Shown here: positions 1-11,665 of the stretch, piece by piece | Position numbering within the stretch: the first letter of the stretch is position 1 | Layout: each line of letters opens with the position of its first letter | Origin: Undaria pinnatifida | Lineage: Eukaryota > Sar > Phaeophyceae > Laminariales > Alariaceae | Assembly: GCA_012845835.1 (NCBI GenBank) | Contig: JABAKD010000025.1 | Coordinates: forward strand, 10,981,264-11,045,263 | Direction: 5' to 3' | DNA length: 64,000 bases | Program-made: the position numbers and the translations under genes | The notes under the pieces: model-generated | The model's database searches: none | The model's input: the letters and a program-made list of their open reading frames with translations, nothing else | What the model was told of the DNA's origin: nothing

Positions 1-180
1 CGGTGTTTTGTTTCGGCACCCACTGTTGTTCCTCGTTTCTTTCGAGAAAGCCAGCGTGGAGGTTTCGATAGAAGAGGGTGTGTGTGCTGCCTTGCGTGTG
101 TGTTGTTGTCCAGGCACGTAGAAACACGTAAAAAAAGCTGCTTCGTAGCAGCTGGTGGTGCGTTGAGGACACAGGCAGGT

Positions 181-888
181 ATGTGCAGTGATCCGGAAAC
201 AACATTCCTCTCATTCCCTGCACCACACAATCATGGTTCAGATGCTTGCTGTGGACATAAAACGCAGTCATCCTGGTTACGAAGTGGGGTTCTCCCGAGA
301 TATTTGTTACGTACTACTACTATTAATACGGAGGACACGGAGTGTGGTATCTTTTGTTGTATCTCGTATGTTGCACGTTGCGCGCGGGCATGCAAGCTGC
401 GACTAGGACACAGGTATTATAGGAGGCGGCAGGTGGCGATCCAAACAGCATCCCGTGCACCACAGCAACCATCGATACCAGCTAGATACACACACGTTGT
501 CGTTCTCGTTCCACGGGAGTTCCAAGGGGCCTGTTCGATCTTCCCGAGGGACGATTGGGATTTTGTGCACGCCAGACTCCAGACACTCCAGACCCCAGAC
601 TCCGCTGACTTGACTTTTACAGCGGCAATTATCGATCATCTCCGCTTTCACAGCGCGTGGGAACCCTTGGAATATTCTGTTCGTTTTCAAAGCAAGAACC
701 AGCAGCAGTGGCAGCTACTAGTTACGGTTGGTTGCAGAAAATGGAAAAATAGTATGCTTTTCCTTTCAGCCATTCAATTGAAAATGGCCATACATGTGGG
801 TTCTGAAAACAGATGGGGTGCGAGAACCTTTGGCAAAGTCGTGGACGAGCAAAAGAAGACAATAACGAAAAAATTGGGCCATGGTTAA
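181..888 (+). CDS. Unrecognised open reading frame, 235 aa
   Basis: This frame is open for 235 codons from an ATG at 181, and stays open upstream to about position 82. That length is unlikely by chance at this base composition. I recognise no domain, signal peptide or membrane segment. Alternative frames over the same stretch are also partly open, and no splice junction or neighbouring coding exon supports it. It may be a fragment of a gene or transposon that starts left of the window. No function is assigned, and its reality as a gene is doubtful. Confidence 0.2.
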   Translation: MCSDPETTFLSFPAPHNHGSDACCGHKTQSSWLRSGVLPRYLLRTTTINTEDTECGIFCCISYVARCARACKLRLGHRYYRRRQVAIQTASRAPQQPSIPARYTHVVVLVPREFQGACSIFPRDDWDFVHARLQTLQTPDSADLTFTAAIIDHLRFHSAWEPLEYSVRFQSKNQQQWQLLVTVGCRKWKNSMLFLSAIQLKMAIHVGSENRWGARTFGKVVDEQKKTITKKLGHG

Positions 889-1990
889 ACCAGTCAACAC
901 GCACCGAATGTGGGGGCACTGCGCAATTAGATGCGAGTCAACCAGGGAAGGAATGGCTGGATTTTCCCGGCGACAAACATGAAGGCACGTACAGTAGGGG
1001 GGAGCGCGGAGAAGAGCCTGACTATTAATAGTGGCTGCGGATCTGAGCTACGTATGTATCCACGGAGGAAGAGTTACGTCTACGGAGGAAGATGGAGAAA
1101 TAAAAAAAAGTGCGACGACGATACGACGAGTAAAAAAGAGCGACGAGCAAAAAAGAAAACAGAAAAAAAAACGCATTTCGTACGTGTTTTGTGCGTGGAG
1201 TGTCTTTACTGGTGTCGTCATAAGTTTTGGCGGTACGTACAGAAACACTCTTTTTTTAGCACCGCACTCCCGACGTGAGTACAAAACACGTGGAGTTAGA
1301 CTATAGGACACTCTAAGGAGTTTGTCGGAAGGCAAACCAAGTATTATTGATATTCACAGCCGCACGCCACAAACCACACACACACACCACACACAAAAAT
1401 CAACATGTCCCCGGGACAAAGTGGACGCACTTCTTAGGTGCTGGCAAAATATTGGGCTACGCTCGGCTGCACCGACTATTGTTGGCTTACTTATCGTAGT
1501 ATTTTTCCTGAGCGCGCTCGGTGGGTACACCCCTGGCCTCTCACACGCCTCCCTGTTGAACACCGCCTTCTCTTATCCAATACTTGCAGAATGGTCCAGC
1601 TCTCCTCTTGTTTTTCTTCCCTTTTGACCCCCTTTCTTTCGTCTTTTTGGTGGCTTCCTGATTTTTCAACCATGAACTGAACTAAAAAATGTTTCCTCTC
1701 CACAAATTTGGTTTCTGTCACGTCGATTTTTTCAATACCCGGTAAATTGTAGACCAAGTATTATGGGAAATATTTTCACCGATTATTCCTCTCTCCAAAA
1801 ATAAAAACCACCCACCATGGGACCAGAAATCATCGTTATTTCTGGGTTCAGAAATAATGGAGGCCAGAAATCAGGGGATTTGGTGATTTCTGAGACCAAC
1901 TATTATGGGACGTATTTTGAGTGATGTTTTCTCTCTTTAACAGGGATCTCCGACGCCAAAAATAAAAACCATTCACTAAATATCAACGCA
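889..1990. other. Intergenic stretch without recognised gene
   Basis: I see no coding region here that I can support. The right part contains a short imperfect direct repeat: an 'ACTATTATGGGA' type motif followed by T-rich sequence occurs near 1,757-1,800 and again near 1,897-1,930, each followed by an 'AAAATAAAAACCA' string. This may be a remnant of a repeat next to the copia-1 LTR. Confidence 0.4.
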
Positions 1991-2395
1991 TGTCAGTCAG
2001 GCAGTTGCACAACAGTTTTACTCGGGTTGTCGTGGGATGATGGCATAAATAATGGTTTAATGGGATATTTAGCGGAAGGTTCCTTGGGAAGGAATATTGC
2101 GGGCGAATCCGGATTTGATAATTCTTCGGTTGTGGTTCAGGAAGGTACCGAGGAGTACTGCTCGAGGGTAGACGTGATGAGGCGGCAGTCCACGCCCACC
2201 CCATGGTCACACCACTCTCGCCATCCTCTCCAACCTCTCCTCCTTATTCCCTCCGTGTTCATGTGGACACATAATAATCAAGATAAAACACAACATCTTC
2301 TTTCTGAGATATACTGCAAGGGGCAGTGATTTGTCTGGACATCAGCTGGGGGCTGTTGTTGCCACTCCGTCTTCTGTTCAACCGTCATTTGAACA
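1991..2395 (+). repeat. 5' LTR of copia-1
   Basis: This repeat matches 6,035-6,422 over its whole length with many substitutions and small indels. Well-conserved blocks include the stretch around 2,160-2,330, with the same 'GAGGGTAGACGTGATGAGG' string in both copies. It starts TG and ends CA. The ends are approximate to a few bases. Confidence 0.8.
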
Positions 2396-2449
2396 CGTTA
2401 ACGGGCTAAAGTTCGAACTTGACTATTAATATTAAGAGTTTTTCTGAGA

Positions 2450-3640
2450 TTGGTGACCAAGAAAGTATTGTTGAAGAACTCAAGGCGCTACTCGAGAATC
2501 AGACAAGGATCTCTGATTGAAGGCTGTCGAGGAGCGAGGCTAGTCGGTAGGAGTCTGGCGGACTGCAAGAGGGGTCTGCCGGTGGAGACCAGCCCGCACG
2601 TCTTGAAGGTGCTGGGACTGGTGATCAGGCATGGTCTGCTTCACCCAGTCGTAGAGATGATGATGGAGGAGACAATATCAATAGCCTGCTCCAAAGTATT
2701 GGTGAGGTCGAGGCTTCAAGGGGTAGTAGTCTCACTTTAGGTTCTCGGGAAGTAAGTAGCATCAAAGCTGCTGTTCCCAAGCTCGTGAGTAGTGTCGATT
2801 TCCTTTATGGGAGAGACGTTTTGACGGGTTTGCGCCGTCGAATGATTTGCACGCAGGCTTTAACAACTGCTGCAACTGACATTCTCGTAGGCGATCCCTC
2901 CGTGACTTCCCGTTTTTTGCTTGATCATGAATTCAGTGAGGCTGGTATTAGACGAGCCCGTATTGCGTGGACATGTTTACCGGAGAGCATCACGGACCGT
3001 GAGTTGCTGAGCACAGTGTTTTGCACCATCTCACCTAGTGGTGGTTGGCGTGTACTGTGCAATTGGCTCTTACCCGAAACACTCTCCGAGAAATCGAAAT
3101 GGATGGGAACGTCTTTTTAACGAGAGACGGAAAAGAACGAAGACCCGATGAAGTTTTTCGCGCGGGTAGACAAGATCCTCGAGGGAACGTTTACCTGTAG
3201 AGGATGTGAACTTGATGATCGGAGAAGTACTTACGACGGACTACGCGTTCGAGCAGCTCGTGCGATCTTGTACAGAGACAACATTACCCGTGCTGAGACA
3301 GAGGCAATAGTCAGGCAGAGGTACACAATCATGTCCAGAAGTACGAGCAAGAAGGATTGTAATGTAGGACAAGCCCTCTCGTTGCGAACAATCCCGCCCA
3401 TCGAAACCATAAGCGGGAAGGTATTGGTAAGAATGACCGTATTGGTAAGGGTGTGGCTGGTGAAGGAATTTCCGGTGGTGCCGCTGCAACCAAAAACAAC
3501 AACAGCAGTACGAAGGACGGGGAGAAGAAGTACAACGACATGCGGAACAAATGTCGCCGATGCGTGGAGCCAGATCATCGATGGTTCGACTGCACGCACA
3601 CGTCATCCCCGCCGCGAAGAATCCCAAAACGGTTCTGGTG
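2450..3640 (+). pseudogene. Gag of copia-1, frameshifted
   Basis: This region encodes the capsid/nucleocapsid part of a copia polyprotein in at least three frame segments. Open pieces lie at about 2,450-2,740, 2,785-3,120, 3,148-3,450 and 3,453-3,641. The last contains a zinc knuckle of form C-x2-C-x4-H-x4-C at 3,552-3,593, the RNA-binding motif of retroelement nucleocapsids. The knuckle is in a different frame from the protease that follows, so at least one frameshift separates them. The position directly after the 5' LTR agrees with Gag. The capsid part is too diverged for family assignment from sequence alone. Confidence 0.65.
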
Positions 3641-4044
3641 AGTTTAATGCGTGTCTGACGATTGGCGTGCTTGGTAAGAATGAGGCGGTAGGAGGGCGCG
3701 AGCAGAGTAAGAACGGTGCAGAGACGTGGGTGGCTGATAGTGGCGCGACCTTTGACTTGCACCCGACCGAAGACAAGATCAAGATTTGTAATGATACTCT
3801 GATTGGCGTTGAGGATTGCTGGTCGCTGACTGTAGCTTTCCCCAACAAGGAAGGAGGTGTCACAATAATGCCGAAGAAGGTGGCTTACGTACCCGACCTG
3901 GCTTTCAACCACTTTTCCTTAATGGCTGCACTCAAGCGAGGAGTATGTTTTGTGACGGGTGCTGAAGATCTGAGCGTGACATTACCGGATGGACGTCTTA
4001 GGCCTTGGAGTGATGGAGATCTGGATACTCAAACTTTGTGGTAG
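3641..4044 (+). pseudogene. copia-type aspartic protease of copia-1
   Basis: The translation contains the copia protease signature W-V-A-D-S-G-A-T, with the catalytic Asp at 3,736-3,738. About 60 residues later comes a 'VAYVPDLAFNHFSLMAAL' segment, the usual C-terminal part of the domain before the GAG-pre-integrase region. This enzyme cleaves the Gag-Pol polyprotein inside the virus-like particle. The frame stays open from 3,148 to 4,044 but ends at a stop, and a low-complexity linker rich in G, R and P follows (4,045-4,470) where the integrase should be. The catalytic motif looks intact, but the polyprotein around it is broken. Confidence 0.75.
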
Positions 4045-4474
4045 GAGGACTGACCCTGATGATGCCATTCCTTTTCCCTGGGAGACTCCACCGGACATGG
4101 AGGTGCCACCGGTGCAACCGCAAAAGTCGGGGTCGTCGGCATTGGCAGAAGACCGGAGCAAGGAGGGACGTCGGAACCGGGAGGGACATCGGAGCTGAGA
4201 GAGTCGCCAGAGCCGGGAGGGAAGAGGATTTCGATTCTGGATCGCCGACTCCATGACCACTTCTCGGGAGGGGAATCGCCCATTAGCGTCGAGCAACATT
4301 TCCGGCGGGGGGTGTAGGTCATGGTGGAAACGGTGAAAGGGGTTTAGTGGGCGGTGAAAATCTGCCGGCCCCTACAACCGCCCCACAAGATGCGTATTTG
4401 TCGTCGGAGAGCAACGAAACGTCTGCTCACGCCGACATCTCGGTCGAGGGGAATGAGACGTCGTCGTCGGAGGA

Positions 4475-5280
4475 GTGTCGCCCGGTTTCTACAATGAATG
4501 GTGCGCATTGCGGAGCGCCAACTTGAATCGCACTCCCTTGGATGAATATATAGCAAGGAGCTGGGGCGCACCAGGGCGCAGACGCGAGCGCTCAATCAAG
4601 ACTCGGCTGGCCGAAGCCAGTGTCGTACCCTGCGGCATGCTCTCGTCGCAGTACTCGGACGTGTGGGTGGAGGCGATGAGGATTGAGTTCGATGGCCTCG
4701 TGGCGGCCGGAACCTTTGCGGAAGTAGGTAAAATTCTTGAGGGGTGCAGCATCGTAGACGCTAAATGGCTGTACAAGTGGAAACGTGATTTGCAAGGTAC
4801 GTTTGACAGGGCCAAATCCCGTCTATGGTGGCTATGGGGTACAGCCAGGTAGAGGGAGTAGACCACTTTGAGACATTTGCTCCTACAGAATCTGCTACTT
4901 CTAACAGGTTGGTAGCGGCTATGGCATGTAAGATGAACTGGGACCTGAGGCACTTAGATGTAGAACTTGGCTTTCATTCAGTCGGAATTGGACACTGATA
5001 CGTACATGCGTCTGTCCCCCGGATGTGGATCAGTATCTGGCAAGGTAGTGCTAGTCAACAAGGCCCTTTCCGGCCTGAAGCAGAGTGGTCGAGCGGGGTA
5101 TCCGCTTTTGTCGACACTTGTGGAGTGTGGTTTCCAGCAATGATTGGTAGATCCCTGCGTGTTTCGACTGGGGGTTGCCGCTGACGTTGGGGCGATGATG
5201 GTCTTTCATGTGGGCGACATCAAGATTGCAGATACTGAGGAGGTGACTGAAGTTGTAGTCAGTGCCCTCAACTAGAGATT
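4475..5280 (+). pseudogene. copia-type reverse transcriptase of copia-1, broken
   Basis: The first part (frame open 4,475-4,852) matches the start of the copia RT domain (RVT_2), with the W-x-A-M-x-x-E-F-x-x-L opening and the K-W-L-Y-K-W-K-R-D block. Further pieces follow in other frames: a 'FETFAPTES' block with an 'MNWDLRHLDVELGF' segment near 4,870-4,970, a 'LSGLKQSGR' block near 5,070, and a 'VFHVGDIKIAD' segment near 5,200 at the place of the YVDD catalytic box, where the two Asp residues are lost. Stops and frameshifts separate the pieces, so no active enzyme can be made. Confidence 0.75.
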
Positions 5281-5890
5281 TCCTACCAAATATTTCGGAG
5301 GGGTGGAGTGGTACACAGGCTTACTTTCGCAAGAGATGATGCCTTGGGATCTGTGCACTTGGAGTTTGATTTGGAGTCGTACGTAGAGACGCAGACAAAG
5401 TCCATAAGGCAGAGGATAGGTGTTCCGTTTCTGGTGTAGCCATTTGTTGCAGATGTACGCTGGTCTTTGCTCTCTAGGACTGAGAAGTGCCTCACGCTAT
5501 CTACCACGGAGTTGGAATACGTAGCCGTGGCAGACGGGGTCAATGAGGCACATTATATGGGAGGGGGATACTGGTGTTTCTGATGACCAGTCAATGAGGC
5601 ATTATATGGGAGGGGGATACTGGTGTTTCTGATGACCAGTCTGGGGTCGATGAGCATTGGCGTGTACGAGGACAACAAGAGGGCGATAGACTTAGCGAAA
5701 AAACCCTTGAGTTCATCCAACAGCAAGCACATTTATGTGCAGCACCATTTTCTCAAGGAGGTGGTTGGCAGCGGAGACATCTCAGCGCAGTATGTTAGAT
5801 GAAATCAGCCTGCTGATATATCTGACGAATGCCCTTGATAGGAAGAGTTTCGAAAGCACCGCGATTTTCTTTTGGGCAAGGGTTAAGATG
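5281..5890 (+). pseudogene. copia RNase H region of copia-1, broken
   Basis: The translation shows typical landmarks of the copia C-terminal RNase H: an 'LTLSTTELEYVAVADGVNEA' segment near 5,490-5,550, an 'EDNKRAIDLAKKPLSS' segment with 'SKHIYVQHHFLKE' near 5,670-5,760, and a final 'NQPADISDECP' with 'FRKHRDFLLGKG' near 5,800-5,885. Several in-frame stops and a short tandem duplication break the frame. RNase H removes the RNA strand during reverse transcription. This copy is inactive. Confidence 0.75.
5540..5639 (+). repeat. Tandem duplication of about 50 bp inside copia-1 RNase H
   Basis: The segment 5,540-5,590 is repeated immediately at 5,591-5,639 with a 2-bp deletion. It is a direct tandem duplication within the RNase H coding region and adds stops to the reading frame. 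Confidence 0.9.
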
Positions 5891-6034
5891 CGATGTTTTC
5901 CTGGTTTTCTAGTAGATCCTATTATTTGATCGTAGGCGGTTCGTTATCGTTTCTTTCAATACTCATCGTGTTAATGCCTTCGCGTGTTGATACACCTAGG
6001 GAGAGTATTTTTAAAAAAAAGTTACATCACCGAA

Positions 6035-6422
6035 TGCACGTCGGGCAGTTGCGCAGCGTTTGTACTCGGGTTATTGCCGGAGAATAATGCCCACGACTTA
6101 TTTTGATAAAAGGCATACGCTATTGCGGGGGATCCGGATTTTAGGATTTTTGGGTCAGGGTTCAGGAAGGTACTGAGGATTATGGCTCGAGGGTAGACGT
6201 GATGAGGTGGTAGTCCGTGCCCACCCCATGGTCACACCACTCTCGCCATTCTCTCCATCCCCTCCTCCTTATTCCCTCCATGTTCATCTGGATACATAGT
6301 AATCAAGATAAAACGCAGCATCTTCTTTCTGAGACACACTGCAAAGGACAGTAATTGTCTGGACATCAGCTCGGGGCTGTTGTCGCCACCCCGCCTTCTG
6401 TTCAATTCTGTCTATTGAACAC
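6035..6422 (+). repeat. 3' LTR of copia-1
   Basis: Partner of the 1,991-2,395 repeat. It lies directly after the RNase H remnant, in the expected order. Many differences from the 5' copy show long divergence since insertion. Confidence 0.8.
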
Positions 6423-6429
6423 GATCTAG

Positions 6430-7505
6430 GAAGCTTTTTCACAATATTTTCGTTCGAGGTATTATGTAGGTTGCAGTTCAATCGTTCCTTGTTTCTTCCG
6501 CCGCTATGGAACCCTGTCGGTGTCGTGAGCGGCGCAACTTTTCCTGTGATACTCGTGGGGTGGAAGCGCTGGGGGAGGGGGGGAGAGGGGCGGGTTATGC
6601 AGTTTGTACATGACCGTGGTCGTATGACCATAGACCTTCGAATCCCTACTATGCCGGGACAGATCACGTCGGGTTTTCACCAACCACGGGCAAACACTGC
6701 TTGCACCAAGCGCGAAGCTCCGTGAGGTGTTCGGCGAGTGGCATGAAGGTTGAAATGCATACTTTCAGGAACCGCTCGTAAGACGGACTTCGGCACCTTA
6801 TTGTGCCTACTTTCTTGCTTCTAGATAACAAAGCCAATGCGTTATACTTGCTTTCTGGTGTGGCCACTCCAGAGGCGGGGATGGTGGGCGGGGGTTCTTC
6901 GATAAACTGGTTTCTGCAACCTCGATTGTTGACCTTTTTCCTTTTTTTTCGTTTGGGTCATTCTTATCGAAGAGCATGAAAAAGCGTAATTCCTTATTTT
7001 GTATGTAGTCTATTGTGAAATCAATTTCACGAACAACGCCCCCAAAAATCGTTTTTGATTCTTATCGAGGAACGTGGTAGTGTGCTTTTAGATTTCGAAG
7101 ATAGCTAAATAGTCAACGAACACGCTACGACCGAGGTGAGCGAAGGCTCACGTCCTCCCCGGAGCGCCGCGGTTAGCGGCATTTCTTTTTGCCGGCCGCG
7201 GCTAGGAGGCTATGGCTCTTATCCCCTCTTGAGGGGGCCTTCGCAGCCCCATCGCTCCACGCGGGCAGCAACGACGCAGATTTTGTGGTCGAACTTCTGA
7301 GCGAGATCATGATGTGGTCGTTGGTCTTGTAATCATAACTTTGAAGGCGCAGGGCGACGTTAAACTGGGTTTTAGAGCAGCCTCTCGATTTCTTAAGAGC
7401 CGTCGCAGGCTGTCTGGGCTGTGCTACGAGCTTTCGGAGGTTCCGCTGCAGCTGCTCCGGTGGTTCCACCTTTCGCAATGGTGGCTTGGCGCATATACTA
7501 TTAAT
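6430..7505. other. Stretch without recognised gene
   Basis: Open frames here are short and overlap one another on both strands. I see no domain, splice-supported exon or repeat structure that I can name. It separates copia-1 from copia-2. Confidence 0.4.
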
Positions 7506-7875
7506 AGAGATGACACGCACAATAGTAGCTAGTACCGTCTTGTCGCTGCTTGATAACACCGAGTCCTCTCATAGTTGTAACTCGTGCTGCATCGTCAGTA
7601 TGGAGTCAGGATGTGCCCATCTAGGAGCGCTGACCTGTTCTATATCACTCTCTTCAGGTGATGTACGTAAGCCAGCAGCATGCAGCAGGTCTATACCACT
7701 GCTGCTATATGCTCGCACGCATGGGCGAGTATTTCTCTGCAGAGTGGTACTGGTATCGTGGATATATGATGAACAGCAGTTTACAGGCTACATCATGTAC
7801 AAAGTATCCAATACATGAAGTACGTACGCACTGGTACACACGAAGCAGGACTATCCTCAGTATCCTTCTGGAACC
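7506..7875 (-). repeat. 3' LTR (left copy) of copia-2
   Basis: It aligns with 12,772-13,140 from 'GCACGCACARTAGTAG' through 'AAGCCAGCAGYRTGCAGCAG' to 'ACTGGTACA' at roughly 80 percent identity by eye. It lies in the same orientation on the far side of the protease-bearing region. Confidence 0.65.
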
Positions 7876-8391
7876 GGTGGCACAAGGGTTGTTGTTGGAG
7901 TAACGATACAGGCTATAAAAAAAGGTTATGAGACCGTACCCTGAAAAGAATATCGGTTGTCACCGCAAGACTAGGGTCCCGTTGGGTACGGGGGGACGGG
8001 TCTTCCAGTTTGTTTTCTCTTGAGCGGCATTCAAGAGTTTTTCCCTTTTTGTTTGGTTTTGAGTGGTTTTCAGTTTATTTTCCCATTTTTTTTGTTTTCG
8101 ACCTACGAGCAGTGCAAACGCAACTGCAAACCCAGCTCGCTTTTCCTTCCTTTCTTCTTTCTTTCTTTCTTGCTTCTTCTCCCTCATCTACTTTTACTGG
8201 AGTTTATTCAAAACACCCGCCTCGGGCCATACCATTGTCGCCATGGATCTCACGGCGGGCAGGAAAGAGCCTGAAGCTACATTTTGACCGAGTTCATCTG
8301 ACAGGGAACTAAAGCGTTTTGCTTCTGGATTTCCCGGCTACACACAGCGGTCAGTCCAGGCCTAAGCAGCTGTGCGTTTGCCTTTAGTACA

Positions 8392-8595
8392 ATGCAACAA
8401 GCTATACGCCTGACAGGTCATGAGCCTCGAACGTGTATAAGTGCTATCATCGTCGCAGCTCTGCTGCGAAAGGGAGCTCGAGACCGGGTGGTCAACATTC
8501 TTAAGGAGCTTTTAGACATCTCAAAGAGGAAGGGGGTCGAGGACCCTGAACTACGAAACTTGGGAAATGGCCAACCAACTAGTCTACAACATTAA
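8392..8595 (+). CDS. Unrecognised small ORF, 67 aa
   Basis: A frame open from an ATG at 8,392 encodes a basic, helix-prone 67-residue peptide with a central segment rich in A, L, K and R. A second open piece follows in another frame to 8,976 without an ATG. They could be parts of one frameshifted gene inside the copia-2 boundaries. I recognise no family. Chance is a reasonable alternative. Confidence 0.15.
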   Translation: MQQAIRLTGHEPRTCISAIIVAALLRKGARDRVVNILKELLDISKRKGVEDPELRNLGNGQPTSLQH

Positions 8596-9846
8596 ACGTG
8601 AGCGAGAGAGCATGAGCGCCTCTTGAGCCTTACGCAGGTACTCGTTAATGCTGTACGGCTGCACAGTTACGATGTGAGAGCCCTGAACGACTACGACTAT
8701 ACTCCGTTGACGTGGCATCGTCACCCACTGATTGCTGTTGCGTGCGACGACGAGTTTCTCGGTACCTTCGACGAAATAAAACGAGGAGAGTATAAACGCG
8801 ATAAATTACATGCGTGCAGGGTCTTACATACTAGGCACTTATCACCAACTGCTGCACCGCTGCGGTTCGAACTCGTGATAGACTTTCTAAGATTATATCG
8901 CTTGTTGAGGTGGTTATGTCACCTACTGCTGTTCAACACGGCGAAAATTATTCTCGAAAGAAAACATCGAGTATAAACTATACGAGAGCGAAGTGGTACG
9001 CGGTGCTGCACGTATCCAGGGATCCTGTACAGATCGTCCACTGAAAACTGCTGCCCCCTATAGTTTGTACTACTGAACCCTGCGTGAGTGACTCCCAGAG
9101 CTATACTGCGCTTGGGTAACACACCCATCCTGCGTCGTTCAAATCGACGCGGACCCAAAACATCTTGACCTAACGGCGCGTGCCTCTGGTGTACGCTGTT
9201 GTACAGGTGCTCCAAATCACAATCCGGCATCGCTGAGGTTAGGAGCTCTGCTGTAGCGTGGTCCATATCGTAGACCATTAGCCTCGGTCACTCTGAGCGG
9301 CAGCAGTGTTGAAGTAAACCTGGGCAGTAAACATCATGCTCTGCTAATGTACGCGTTTCTGAATGACCCTTGCAGGTTTAGCTATCAGCCCACAATACTA
9401 CAATCATCTGACGTGAACGACATCCCAATCAACAAAACAACAAAGGAATATAAGATAACAGCAGTAGTCAAACGGAAAAAAAAATGTTCATCACTCCGCA
9501 ACAATCACAGGAGTGAACAGCCTACCAGTGTTTCTGCCGTCCACAAACAAAGGAACAAAGTGTCACTGCCAGAGATTTACAGCTGGATGAAAACAATATA
9601 TTCCAGAGAGACTGTTAACGGAGCTCTGTTTCTATATACCGGTATCTTCTGAAGAGTCGTTTGATCTTTTACGAGAATTCTACCAGTGGTAAGTCCGTGT
9701 CATATACTTGTATATTGTACCGCAAAATTAAAAGCCTCGGCATTTCCGTGCATCGTGCGGCAGTTACTCCAACAAGATACTCTGCATCCTACGTACTACT
9801 GTTGTAGAATCATACAAGACCGCTTGGCCAAGTACTACCTATCAGC

Positions 9847-10053
9847 ATGGGGTACAACAGCGGCAACCTCACCAACGCCATTCAAGGACTCGGGACATTC
9901 GACGGCAGGAAGCCTGGAAGTTTCCGAGACTGGCATAAGAAGCTCGCGGTAGTCCTTGGCGTAACGTGCCGAGACATTTCAAGCTTGATTAAGGGACGTA
10001 CCCGACCTACCGAAGACTCGACCTACCGAAGACTCGAACTTCCTTCCCCTTAA
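9847..10053 (+). pseudogene. Possible retroelement Gag N-terminal fragment, plus strand
   Basis: The 68-residue frame from ATG 9,847 has the pattern of a copia-type Gag start: a short hydrophobic opening, an 'LGTFDGRKPGSFRDWHKKL' segment of the F-x-G-x-x-F-x-x-W-x-x-K-L type, then a 'VLGV...ISSLIKGRTRP' stretch. It lies in the opposite orientation to the copia-2 Gag and protease, which suggests a separate insertion nested in that relic. The piece ends without further recognisable Gag sequence, and the assignment rests on pattern only. Confidence 0.35.
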
Positions 10054-10339
10054 AACGGACTGCCGTCATCAGCTCCGCCTCCACGTTTGGTTATGCAGTC
10101 AGTGTTTGCTGCTTGGTGCGAAGTTGATGGGCGCTCCGCCCGGGAAGAAGAGGAAGCCTGAAGTTCGCGAAAACGGTGCAAGTCATGGCTTGCTATCTGT
10201 CTTCGTGTGTGGAACTCGCAGGTTCCACTGCAGGGTTTGCTCACGTTCCTCCTTTCGCTGTCGCAGGCGCGTAATCCTCCTTTTACTGACGGCTGGTTTC
10301 TATGTTGGAATCGGCTCGTGTGGAGGCGCGAGTCAGACC

Positions 10340-11215
10340 TAGGTCAAACGATCGGCTGCATTGATCCCTGGTGAAGTAGGCGGTGATGACTCAGCTGATG
10401 CTTCGATAGTGCAAAATAATGTTGATCCGGCTGATGATCCGGAGATCCCAGAGTGTGTTGATCCCACGACACGCGATGTTGATGCGCCGATGAACCCAGG
10501 CGATGCTGCTCCGGTGATCCCAGGCGAAACCGCTCCATTGAGTGCTCCTTCGTGGAGTAAAGGGCATCTTCTTAATATGTCGGGGATCTTGATCACCTAG
10601 TTCTCCTTCTCCGAGACCCGAATTGGGTCCCCTTCAGTGTAGACAAAATCCACACACGTGGCCGAGGGGTCTGCCCATGATGATCGCTTGGAGTACGTGC
10701 TGTCGAAGGTCTCCTCCACGCTTCCATTGGCTCTCGTGCCGGTGGTTTCGTCATACGGTGCATCCGGTGTGACTCCAGCTGAAGTAGAAGATTCGACCCC
10801 GGGCGAGGCAACAGGTGCGTCCCCGGGTGAAATAGAACGTTTAACTCCTGATGTGGACGAAACTCCGGCTTCTTGCGGTAGTGTTCCAGTCTGTGGTGAT
10901 GGATCTGTGACTCCTGATGATGGCGCTCCAGTCCCAGTTGAGGGTATTTCAGCTCCCGTCGATGACGCTCCGGCTGTTGTTGACGACTTGTTTCTTTCCA
11001 GGTTGTTGGCGTGCTGTCGCGGACTGTCTTACAATTGCACTCGTTGGTGCTCCATCTCTGCGACAGTATCCTCGTCAGGCGTGCTGTCCTGGATTTGCGC
11101 ATGTTGTCGTTTCGTCTCAGCGACAGTGGCCTCCTCAGACTTGTTGTTACCGCTTCTTTACGTACACGTTGCCGCGAATGCCTGTCCTCCCTGCTCGGAT
11201 ACCCCGTACTGTTAG
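10340..11215 (-). other. Low-complexity linker of copia-2
   Basis: Both strands stay open over long stretches because the sequence consists of short degenerate repeats. On the minus strand they encode Ser/Gly/Pro-rich peptide (10,339-10,596). On the plus strand they encode a Pro/Asp/Gly/Val-rich peptide with repeated TPGE- and DDAP-like units. It lies just downstream of the copia-2 protease, in the place of the P/G-rich linker of copia-1. I take it as a polyprotein linker relic and not a separate gene. Confidence 0.45.
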
Positions 11216-11219
11216 GGCG

Positions 11220-11665
11220 TTGTTGGTGTCGTCTCAATCGTGCCACCCAGGACGCGATTAGACACGTCGTACGAGCACATAACCTTGTCCTCCTGGTGTT
11301 GGTTCAGTGGAACCAACGTGATGCTGTCAAACTGCAAGTGGAGGTTCCCCGTCTCGAAGATGGTGCTCACGCCCCATTTCATTGCATTGACGGAGCAGAA
11401 GAATTTGCTTGCCAATCCAGGCACGATAATGGCGAACAGTCGAACTGGAACCCGCTGCTCAGCCTGGTTGTTGATGTATCCTAAGGTACTGCAAGTGGCC
11501 GTCGCGAGTGCAGTCCCGTTACCGGCAGTGGCGGTATTCTTTGGCTCTTTCAGCTTCTTGTAGCCCCTCATGCTGGCGTGCAGTCTTGGAATTAGCTTAG
11601 TCGTCTACCAAGTCTTCCGATGCGCCGCTGTCCACAATCATCGTGAAGCTGTCGCTGTTGGGGTG
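11220..11665 (-). pseudogene. copia-type aspartic protease of copia-2
   Basis: On the minus strand an 'FTMIVDSGASEDLVDD' segment at about 11,608-11,655 gives the catalytic Asp-Ser-Gly-Ala. It is followed by a stop and then, in the frame open 11,571-11,212, by an 'RLFAIIVPGLASKFFCSVNAMKWG' type stretch (quoted in pieces: 'FAIIVPGLASKFF', then 'SVNAMKWGV'). These are the two hallmarks of the copia protease, also seen in copia-1. The catalytic motif is intact, but the frame carries at least one stop, so the gene is broken. Confidence 0.65.

Larger units (their letters stand above)
1991..6422 (+). mobile_element. copia-1: decayed Ty1/copia LTR retrotransposon lacking integrase
   Basis: Two diverged direct repeats of about 390-405 bp bound an internal region whose translation shows, in order, a Gag CCHC knuckle, a copia-type protease, a reverse transcriptase and an RNase H. 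All are in shifted frames with stops. In copia elements the integrase lies between protease and RT. Here only about 440 bp of proline- and glycine-rich linker separates them, so the integrase core has been lost. The LTRs have TG...CA ends and are clearly diverged, so the insertion is old. No target-site duplication could be recognised at the approximate ends. Confidence 0.85.

Noticed and set aside
10658-11215. 185-codon plus-strand frame as a gene
   Set aside because: It consists of short degenerate Pro/Asp/Gly repeats opposite the copia-2 linker, which stays open on both strands. No independent support.
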